DNA of 64,000 bases from Pseudarthrobacter sp. AL07 (GTDB lineage Bacteria > Actinomycetota > Actinomycetes > Actinomycetales > Micrococcaceae): positions 124,001-188,000 of the forward strand of contig NZ_JASBRB010000001.1 of assembly GCF_029960665.1 (NCBI RefSeq), written 5' to 3'. The translations under genes were made by a program, and so were the position numbers. The first letter of the stretch is position 1, and every line of letters starts with the position of its first letter. The notes beneath the pieces are model-generated. The model did not search any database and was not told the origin of the DNA. It saw nothing but the letters and a program-made list of their open reading frames with translations. This document shows positions 54,203 through 64,000 of this stretch, piece by piece.

Positions 54203-55672
54203 GTGGCAATCTTTACGGACCCCATCAGGGAACACGCTGATTTCGGGCCGGGCGATGCCGAATGGCTGCACCTCCTGGTGGGCGACTGGCAGATGGTCGC
54301 TGACCTGGCGTTCGCTGACCTGGCGTTGTGGTTCCCGCACCCGGATCACGGCTATGTGGCGCTGGCGCACGTCAGGCCGTCCACCACGCACACCGTGTTC
54401 CACGGCGACTTTGTGGGCGAGCCCATCCGGCAGGACTTGCAGCCGCTGGTCGACAAAGCCTGGAGCAGCCGTGCCATCGAACGGTCCAGCGAGACCAACT
54501 GGAGCACTGACACGGCGTTGCGGGTGGAGGCTGTGCCGATGGTCCGCAACGGCCGGACCCTGGCCGTGGTGACCACTCACATGGACCTGACCAGTTCCCG
54601 GATGCCGTCCCGCCTGGAGCTGACGTACCGGCAGTGCGCCTACGATCTCCTCCGGATGGGAACGCTGGGACTGTGGCCCGACTTTGCCTCGCCCACCGGT
54701 TCGCGCCGCGGCGCGCCTCGCGTGGGGGACGGCCTGATCCGGCTCGATGCCGAAGGCATTGTGCAGTACGCAAGCCCCAACGGGGTGTCGGCCTTCCGGC
54801 GGCTGGGCGACGGCGAGTCGCTGGAAGGCCGTTCCCTGGCCGAGGTGACCGCCGGCCTGCTGAAGGACCGGCGGCTGGTGGACGAGACGCTGCCGCTGGT
54901 GGTGACCGGCCGGATGCCGTGGCGCAGTGAGATTGAATCCCGTGGTGTGAGCCTGTCGCTGCGGGCCATCCCGCTGCGGGATGAGCAGCAGCGCTTTGGT
55001 GCACTGGTGCTGTGCCGGGACGTCTCGGAGCTGCGGCGTCGGGAGATGGAACTCGTCACCAAGGACGCAACCATCCGCGAGATCCACCACCGGGTGAAAA
55101 ACAACCTGCAGACCGTTGCAGCCCTGCTGCGTATGCAATCCCGCCGCATGGTCAGCGACGAGGCCAAGCAGGGCCTGGAGCAGGCGATGCGGCGCGTGGC
55201 CACCATCGCACTGGTCCACGAGACTCTGTCACAGGGACTGGCGCAGAGCGTTGACTTCGATGAACTGATCGGCCGCCAGTTCAGGCTGTCCGCGGAGGTC
55301 GCTTCGCCGTCGCAGCAGGTCAAGACCGAGCGCGCCGGACTGTTTGGGGAACTGCCCAGCGACTTCGCCACCCCGCTGGCACTGGTCATCAATGAACTGG
55401 TGACCAACGCCGTCGAGCACGGGCTGGAAGGACGCACTGGCACGGTGTGGCTCATCGCCGACCGTTCCGAAGAGGAGGACGGCGAGGAACTGCTGACCGT
55501 CACGATTGCCGACGACGGTGTGGGACTCCCGGATACGCCGCACGTCGAGGGACTGGGACTGCAGATTGTCCGCACGCTGGTCACCAGTGAGCTGGGCGGC
55601 ACCATCGCGTGGCACCCGCGCGACGGCGGCGGAACGGCTGTCCAGATCCGGCTCAGCCTGGCGCCCAGGTAG
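54203..55672 (+). CDS. pdtaS: Sensor histidine kinase PdtaS-like (HisKA_2/HWE type)
   Basis: 489 residues. GAF domain (about 10-145), PAS domain (about 175-280), HisKA_2 with the site REIHHRVKNNLQTVAALLRM (H295 or H296), then HATPase_c with LALVINELVTNAVEHG and DDGVGLP. In mycobacteria PdtaS phosphorylates PdtaR, an ANTAR RNA-binding antiterminator, and lies next to whiB1, as here. GTG at 54203 follows a GGAGG site. No partner response regulator is adjacent. Confidence 0.92.
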   Translation: MAIFTDPIREHADFGPGDAEWLHLLVGDWQMVADLAFADLALWFPHPDHGYVALAHVRPSTTHTVFHGDFVGEPIRQDLQPLVDKAWSSRAIERSSETNWSTDTALRVEAVPMVRNGRTLAVVTTHMDLTSSRMPSRLELTYRQCAYDLLRMGTLGLWPDFASPTGSRRGAPRVGDGLIRLDAEGIVQYASPNGVSAFRRLGDGESLEGRSLAEVTAGLLKDRRLVDETLPLVVTGRMPWRSEIESRGVSLSLRAIPLRDEQQRFGALVLCRDVSELRRREMELVTKDATIREIHHRVKNNLQTVAALLRMQSRRMVSDEAKQGLEQAMRRVATIALVHETLSQGLAQSVDFDELIGRQFRLSAEVASPSQQVKTERAGLFGELPSDFATPLALVINELVTNAVEHGLEGRTGTVWLIADRSEEEDGEELLTVTIADDGVGLPDTPHVEGLGLQIVRTLVTSELGGTIAWHPRDGGGTAVQIRLSLAPR

Positions 55673-55712
55673 CCGGGGGCCTTGCACGTGACTTGACCGT
55701 CTCTGACCTAAC

Positions 55713-55752
55713 CGCCGATGGCCGCAACCCGGAAGGGTCGCGGCCATCGGCG
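55713..55752. terminator. Bidirectional terminator between pdtaS and whiB1
   Basis: A 13-bp stem (55713-55725 and 55740-55752) with an inner ACCC/GGGT pair lies between the two convergent stops. No long T-run on either side. Confidence 0.65.
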
Positions 55753-55775
55753 TGTGAGGCTGTCGGTGCTAGGGC

Positions 55776-56024
55776 CTACGACGCGCGGCGGGCGCGTGCG
55801 GCGCGGCGCTTGAGGGCGCGGCGTTCGTCTTCGCTCATGCCGCCCCAGACGCCGGCGTCTTGGCCGGACTCGAGCGCCCACTGGAGGCACGTGTCAACGA
55901 CGGGGCAGCGGCGGCATACGCTTTTGGCTTCCTCAATCTGGAGGAGGGCAGGCCCTGTGTTTCCTACGGGGAAAAACAGTTCCGGGTCCTTGTCGAGGCA
56001 CGCCGCGCGGTTACGCCAATCCAT
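55776..56024 (-). CDS. whiB1: WhiB1 family iron-sulfur transcription factor
   Basis: 82 residues. The four cluster cysteines are C9, C37, C40 and C46 (VCRRCPVVDTC), followed by the GVWGG turn (59-62) and a basic tail RRALKRRAARARRAS that binds DNA. This is WhiB1, an essential nitric-oxide-sensitive [4Fe-4S] regulator that partners with the primary sigma factor. The position next to pdtaS agrees with mycobacteria. The start ATG at 56024 gives the usual length. A terminator-like hairpin lies in the upstream region. Confidence 0.95.
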   Translation of the reverse strand: MDWRNRAACLDKDPELFFPVGNTGPALLQIEEAKSVCRRCPVVDTCLQWALESGQDAGVWGGMSEDERRALKRRAARARRAS

Positions 56025-56091
56025 GCTGATCAGTTACTCCAATTCTGGGATAAGCCGTTTGTGAAATAATTCACTAGTAGCTACAAAGGAA

Positions 56092-56113
56092 AAGGGCCCT
56101 GAGGGGCCCCCTT
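56092..56113 (-). terminator. Terminator-like hairpin upstream of whiB1
   Basis: GGGCCC-TGAG-GGGCCC (56094-56109) is followed on the minus strand by TTTTCCTTT. It lies 68 to 89 nt before the whiB1 start. The rest of 56025-56256 shows no other supportable gene. It could attenuate a long leader or stop antisense transcription from the downstream large gene. Confidence 0.6.
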
Positions 56114-56256
56114 GGTCATCTCAGTCAACCCTGTCATGTTAACGCTGTGTAAACAAGGGGTAATACAGCTTGAAATCCCCGGATAGCTGAGCGATACGTC
56201 ACATGGGCATTGCCGACCCCCCGCCACTGTCCGACTATCTCCGGTAGGGTGCCAAT

Positions 56257-56694
56257 GTGTCAAGACCCCCCATGAACCCTGCAGACCCATCGCCATCCAC
56301 GCGCCCGCGCGGCATTGTGGCGATAGCTCTTGTTGTTGCCGCTGAGGCCACCGCGCTATTGGTTGCCGCCGCCTGGTTCGGCTACGAACTCCTGACCGGT
56401 GCGCCGGTCCTGTCTTTTTGGGGAGCCGTTTTTACGTTGGGCCTGTTGCTCGCGTTCTCGGCCTGGCTCTATTCGGTGGGGCACTTCCTCGTCCGTGGGC
56501 GCCGGTGGACGCGGGCAACGGCGCTGGTTGCCCAGTTGTTTGTCCTTACTATCGGCGTCCCGACCCTTTCCGGCGGCGTCATTTGGGCGGGGATCGCCAT
56601 GGTGGTGCCGGCACTTGCGGCCATAGTCCTCCTGTTCGACAAACGCGTCATCAGCTATGCATCCCGGACAGGCGATTCGCCTCCGGCGTTCTAG
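56257..56694 (+). CDS. Four-TM membrane protein of unknown function
   Basis: 145 residues with four membrane segments (about 19-42, 52-76, 86-105, 108-126). Start GTG at 56257; a TAGGGT -10-like hexamer sits six nt upstream (56245-56250), so it is either leaderless or uses GGTAGGG as ribosome site. An alternative ATG is at 56272. I do not recognise the family. It runs towards the large FHA-FtsK gene, ending 15 bp from its stop. Confidence 0.6.
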   Translation: MSRPPMNPADPSPSTRPRGIVAIALVVAAEATALLVAAAWFGYELLTGAPVLSFWGAVFTLGLLLAFSAWLYSVGHFLVRGRRWTRATALVAQLFVLTIGVPTLSGGVIWAGIAMVVPALAAIVLLFDKRVISYASRTGDSPPAF

Positions 56695-56709
56695 GCGTGT
56701 TCCGGCCAT

Positions 56710-59700
56710 CTATGCGGCCAATCCGTCCAGCGACTGATCCGGCGGTACCCAGCCCAGCTGGACGGCGGTGGCGCGGCCGTTCTGGATGAGAACGCTCCGT
56801 CCCGGTGGCGGGTTGGGATCCGCCTCGAAGCGGACCCCAAAGAGGTCACCGTCCAGGAAGGTCCGGGGCGCGATCAGGATGCCGCAGCCCAGATTGCGCG
56901 CCTGCAGCGCCAGTGGAACCCGCTGGGCGAGTATCGGACTGTACCCAGCAGTCATCACCACCGTGATTCCGAGCGTGTTGAGGTCGGCAAGGTCGCGGTT
57001 GACTTCCTGCGGCAACAGGTCCGCATCGTCAACCAAAGCCACCGAGTTCCGTTCCAGACCGCCCGTTGTGGCTTGGCGCAGAACCCCGGACCAGTAGGCC
57101 CCCGGCTCGGCGTCCTGCTCCGGCATAAGCCACGGTCCTGCTTCAGGGTTGACCTTTGGCAGGAGCCGGAGAAAAGACGACTTGCCAGACGAAGGGCCGC
57201 CCAGCACGGCCAGCACTCCACCCGCAGGCGCCCGGACGGATACTGGTTCAAGTTCGTCGCCGCCCACGCCGATGCGGAGGACGCGCTGCCCCAGTGGCAT
57301 CCTGCCTTTTAGTCCAGCCGGGATCTGAATGGCCGACCGGTCGTGGATCCGGGCCGCCGGAACCACGGCCGGCAGCGGCTCCACCCGGAATGGTCGACGC
57401 CGCAGGGAAGGCTCCGGCGCGTGGGCTACCCCCGGATCTGCGGCCTCAGCGCCGGCAGCCGTGTAGAACTGGCAGACTGCAGTTCGTCCACCTGACAGCG
57501 CGCCCACAGCGACGCCCCTCCCCACCGCGGGCGCTGTCGGAGGCAGTTTCGGCCAGGCAATCCGGCTGTCGTCGCTGGATCCGGTCGGGAAATACACGCG
57601 GTTCGGAACGGCTGCGAAGAACCTGGAAGTGACCAGTTCCCGCTGTCCGGAGATGATCACCGTGATACCGGCCCGGCTTCCATCACGGACAAGGTCATGG
57701 AGAACGTCCTCGGCCCACGCCAGCGGCCCCGCACGGAAGGCCGAGAGCCAGGATCCACAACCAGCGATCACCAGCACGAGCGGAATGTCGTCGTCAGCGG
57801 CGGGACGTCCCAGCCGGAGTGACTGCTCCCGTGCCAGACGCTCCAGGATGCGTACGGCACGGCGAAGCTCGTGCAATCCTGCCATGGCGCCCACCCGGCA
57901 GTGGGAAGCCAATCCAACGAACGAACTGTCCGGGTCCAGCACATACAAGTGGGATTCCCGGGCGTGGGATGCCAACCCGAGGACTGCCAGCCGGATGGCC
58001 TCGGGCACTCCTGATTCCGGTCCGCCAACAAGGGCCAAGTGTCCGTGGCCGGCAGGTTCCCAGACCAAAGGGGCCGTTCGCTGTTCGGCGGGCAGGTCCA
58101 TCAGTCCGAGCGTCACGGACCAGCAGGTGGCAGCGCCGTCGGCCTTGGTCCTGTCACTGGCGCCATCGTCGTCGTCAGCGTCGCCTTCAACGGTCCCGGG
58201 GGCAGACGAGCCTGCAGGTTCGGGGAGGAGACAGGGGAGCGGTGCAGCAATCGGCTTCCGGATGGCCGGACGGTTCATGGCCTCCCACAACCCGGACAGG
58301 GAAGCTATCAACGGGGCTGTTGCCTCGGCAGGCGTCGGTACATAACCGGCGGATCCGGAACCCCCCAGCCCTACAGGGGCATCGATGTATTCGGAGGCCA
58401 ACCATACCGAGATTCCGGCGGGTTCGGATCGGATGGCTCCGGCTGTCAGGGATCCGGCCTGGAACTCCAGCGGAGCCTCCGTTCCGCGGGCCAGGTAAGC
58501 CCTGCCCGGAGTATCGACGCTGATCCCGGCCGCGGCTTTCGAATTGATGATGTCCACGGATTCCATCTCCGACTGGACGCGCAACGCGATGCTGGTCGTG
58601 ACGTTGGCACGGATGTCGGCTGTCAGTGCTCCCTGGGGCCGTTGCGTGGCCATGATCAGGTGGATGCCCAGGGAACGGCCGATGGCGGCTATCCTCATGA
58701 GTTCCCTGAGGGATTCGGGCGCATCCTCTACCAGCATCCGGAATTCGTCGATGACAATCACCAGGTGGGCGAGCGGCGACGCCCGGCCGGCCGACGTTGT
58801 CAGGAATGAGGTCAGGTCCGGTGCCTGAACTGCCGCAAGGCTCTCTTCCCGGAATTTGATCTCGGCGCGGAGGGACTGGAGGGCGCGATCGAGTTCATGG
58901 CTGCTCAGGTCGGTGAGCATTCCCACGCAGTGCGGGAGTCCGGTCAGGGGTCCCAGTCCCGAGCCGCCCTTGAAGTCCACAAAGAGGAAGTTGATGCGGT
59001 CTGGCGAGTAGCTGAGGGCGAGGGCCACAGTCAGGCTGCGCAGGAGTTCGGATTTGCCCGAGCCGGTGGTCCCGGCGACCAGCAGGTGGGGTCCGTCATG
59101 TTGGAGATCGAGTGTCCGGACACCCTCAAGACTGCGTCCGATGGGAACGGCAAGCCCGGGCCGGCTGCTGTTCGCTGACCATCGCCTGGATGTTTCGGGC
59201 GTGGAGTGGGGGAGCAGCTCTGCGAGCCTGCAGGACGTGGGGATGGACCGTCCCGCACCGACTGGCTGGTTTGCCTCCCGCGCCAGTCGACGGCAAAACC
59301 TGTTGAAGACGTCAACGGGCGCCAGGTCAGGAGCGAATCGGATGCTGTCATCACCGTCATTGAACACAGACGAGCGTTCACCGAGTTCCACGTCAGCATT
59401 CGTCAGCGCGGACCCGCCTTCGGGGGCATGGATGACCTGCCACCCGTGTTCCAAGGCCGTGGCGGTGATCCTGGCCGAGGACTCCGTGGCGTCCAAAAGC
59501 AGGAGCAGGCCGTGTCCATGGGGAGGCCCGAAGCCGCGTTCGAGCAGGGTCCCGAGAGTGCTTGAGATACTGGAAAGGGTGACGCCGTCCAGATACCGTG
59601 CGGCGAAAGGGAGATGCTCCGCGTTGCCATGGACGACCACCCGGGTATTCCGGCCCAGCGGATAGCCGACGAGCTGCATCAGGAGTGAGCGCACCAGCCC

Positions 59701-60780
59701 GTCGACGGCGGCGAGTGGCCCGCGGATGGTAGTGAGGGGTCTGGCCGGACTGAGCGTGAGTGGCAGTGTACCGGCCCAAGGAATTGCGCGGCCCGGATCC
59801 GTGGGCTCGAACCGGAGGTTGGCCAGCTGGATGGCCTGGCCCAGCCGCAGCCAGATGCCCTCGTTGGCGACCGGCCCGGCCCGGTCCCTACCTGTTGTAT
59901 CCCCGATGGTCAGGTCCGAGAGCGGCGGCGCGGCCCGCCGTCGTCGTTCCTGGTCCTGGGTGACAGCGGAACTGACCGAGGCAGCGAGTTCGCGGCGTTG
60001 CCGGCGCCCGCCGATCACGGGCACCAGGATGGAGATTGCGGAGACGGCGGTGAAGGCCAGGAACATCCACATTCCGGTCATTACGGCAAGGCCCACGCCG
60101 ATGACCACCGGCAGGACAGCCGTCAGGAGCAGGGCCGCGCGGTTCGTGGGATCGTCGCGCCGGCTGACAACCAACGGCTCATGAACATCCGTTCCTGCGT
60201 CGTCCAGGCCGGCGCCGGAACGCTCAAGGAACACCAATGACATGGTGGAGTTGCCGCAACGAATGGTGGAGCCGGTCGAAATCACGGCATTCCGCACGCG
60301 CTCGCCGTCCACCTCGGTGCCGTTGGCACTGTCCAGGTCAACAATCGTGATGGCAGTCTCGGTGACCACCAGGCGTGCGTGGGCGCGCGAAAGGTCGGCG
60401 TCGGGGACGAGAATGTCGGCATTGCTGCGGCCTAGGGTGTATGTACCCCGCCGCAGCGGCACGACCGTCCCCGCGCCGGCACCGCTGTGGACCGCCAAGG
60501 CCAGTGACGCCGGAGGCTCGGAGGTGCGCTGCCTGGACCTGCGTGCCGTCAGGTCCGCGCCATCGACGAGTGTGGCCCCGTTGACCAGCGGAGGCTGCCC
60601 GAGTGTGAGCGAGCTGACATGCCGGCCGTTGACGCTCACCGTGCCCGTCCCAAACTTGCAGGACAGCGCTGCCTGCAGTTCCGCACCGGCAGCCCCGTGT
60701 GGACCCCCGATGGTCAGCTCCACGGGTGGTTCCTGCAGAGCTGCGCCCGGGCTCCGAACGAGCGTGCAGTGCAGCGGCAT
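56710..60780 (-). CDS. FHA-FtsK/SpoIIIE (EssC/EccC-like) membrane ATPase
   Basis: 1356 residues. Order: an N-terminal EssC-like region (1-75), an FHA domain (about 108-165; TYTLGRSNADILVPDADLSR, then NGT), two membrane segments (about 215-256), and an FtsK domain with Walker A GTTGSGKS (570-577) and Walker B LVIVIDEF (about 673-680). Two further P-loop-like modules follow; the second (GGPESGVPEA) and third (GGPSSGKSSF) are degenerate or partly kept. This matches the ATPase of type VII secretion systems. No WXG100 gene is visible in this window. Function in secretion is inferred. Confidence 0.87.
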   Translation of the reverse strand: MPLHCTLVRSPGAALQEPPVELTIGGPHGAAGAELQAALSCKFGTGTVSVNGRHVSSLTLGQPPLVNGATLVDGADLTARRSRQRTSEPPASLALAVHSGAGAGTVVPLRRGTYTLGRSNADILVPDADLSRAHARLVVTETAITIVDLDSANGTEVDGERVRNAVISTGSTIRCGNSTMSLVFLERSGAGLDDAGTDVHEPLVVSRRDDPTNRAALLLTAVLPVVIGVGLAVMTGMWMFLAFTAVSAISILVPVIGGRRQRRELAASVSSAVTQDQERRRRAAPPLSDLTIGDTTGRDRAGPVANEGIWLRLGQAIQLANLRFEPTDPGRAIPWAGTLPLTLSPARPLTTIRGPLAAVDGLVRSLLMQLVGYPLGRNTRVVVHGNAEHLPFAARYLDGVTLSSISSTLGTLLERGFGPPHGHGLLLLLDATESSARITATALEHGWQVIHAPEGGSALTNADVELGERSSVFNDGDDSIRFAPDLAPVDVFNRFCRRLAREANQPVGAGRSIPTSCRLAELLPHSTPETSRRWSANSSRPGLAVPIGRSLEGVRTLDLQHDGPHLLVAGTTGSGKSELLRSLTVALALSYSPDRINFLFVDFKGGSGLGPLTGLPHCVGMLTDLSSHELDRALQSLRAEIKFREESLAAVQAPDLTSFLTTSAGRASPLAHLVIVIDEFRMLVEDAPESLRELMRIAAIGRSLGIHLIMATQRPQGALTADIRANVTTSIALRVQSEMESVDIINSKAAAGISVDTPGRAYLARGTEAPLEFQAGSLTAGAIRSEPAGISVWLASEYIDAPVGLGGSGSAGYVPTPAEATAPLIASLSGLWEAMNRPAIRKPIAAPLPCLLPEPAGSSAPGTVEGDADDDDGASDRTKADGAATCWSVTLGLMDLPAEQRTAPLVWEPAGHGHLALVGGPESGVPEAIRLAVLGLASHARESHLYVLDPDSSFVGLASHCRVGAMAGLHELRRAVRILERLAREQSLRLGRPAADDDIPLVLVIAGCGSWLSAFRAGPLAWAEDVLHDLVRDGSRAGITVIISGQRELVTSRFFAAVPNRVYFPTGSSDDSRIAWPKLPPTAPAVGRGVAVGALSGGRTAVCQFYTAAGAEAADPGVAHAPEPSLRRRPFRVEPLPAVVPAARIHDRSAIQIPAGLKGRMPLGQRVLRIGVGGDELEPVSVRAPAGGVLAVLGGPSSGKSSFLRLLPKVNPEAGPWLMPEQDAEPGAYWSGVLRQATTGGLERNSVALVDDADLLPQEVNRDLADLNTLGITVVMTAGYSPILAQRVPLALQARNLGCGILIAPRTFLDGDLFGVRFEADPNPPPGRSVLIQNGRATAVQLGWVPPDQSLDGLAA

Positions 60781-64000
<3,220 letters not shown>

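Noticed and set aside
56161-56300. 6C-type small RNA, suggested by two C6 runs near 56216 and 56266
   Set aside because: No matching stems around the C runs, and the second run lies within the start of the 56257 gene.

Overview
The window is high-GC actinobacterial chromosome, most likely from Arthrobacter or Pseudarthrobacter (Micrococcaceae). The evidence is a GC-rich third codon position, frequent GTG and TTG starts, WhiB, MtrAB-LpqB, an anti-sigma-K/ECF pair, 180-kDa glutamate dehydrogenase, galactofuran genes (glf, glfT2), and gene order matching two mycobacterial blocks. Those blocks are etfBA / cysteine desulfurase / mnmA / MetE-like, and mtrA-mtrB-lpqB-comF-hpf-secA1-Rv3235-like / pdtaS-whiB1. 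The species call is inference. No prophage, insertion sequence or CRISPR array is visible.

Layout. 1-1.4 kb: the 3' end of a UPF0182 membrane protein, then two near-identical initiator tRNA genes, each with its own terminator. 1.5-9 kb: a cytochrome b561-like protein, photolyase, PspA, a TPM-domain protein and an HtrA-like protease (envelope stress). 9-20.7 kb: etfB-etfA and a PIG-L deacetylase, sigK-rskA, trmL, a J-domain protein, a putative lipoprotein, a divergent DoxX / cysteine-rich regulator pair, a cysteine desulfurase, a ferredoxin-reductase-like flavoprotein and mnmA. The desulfurase and MnmA probably cooperate in tRNA 2-thiolation. 20.9-28 kb: a complete peptide-type ABC transporter operon, then chorismate mutase overlapping a MetE-like protein that has no cysteines.

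28-34.3 kb is a minus-strand operon of membrane protein, two small DUF proteins, MoxR ATPase, DUF58 and DUF4166 genes. It diverges from mtrA-mtrB-lpqB. ComF, long-form HPF, a YcaQ-like DNA-repair protein, SecA and an Rv3235-like protein follow.

45.2-49.3 kb is the most unusual part. A three-TM LysM protein diverges from a protein with two apparent Sm-like barrels, and a small BldC/excisionase-like HTH gene diverges from a SAF (CpaB-like) and CpaE-like pair. Both divergent intergenic regions carry 10-bp-phased direct repeats of the GTTTGAT type that share a 17-nt segment, so a common regulator is plausible. A palindromic element, also present at 11.6 kb, separates the convergent ends.

49.3-64 kb: NAD-glutamate dehydrogenase, PdtaS-type histidine kinase, WhiB1, a small membrane protein, a 1356-aa FHA-FtsK/EssC-like ATPase without visible WXG100 partners, UDP-galactopyranose mutase, and GlfT2-like galactofuranosyltransferase, which runs off the right edge.
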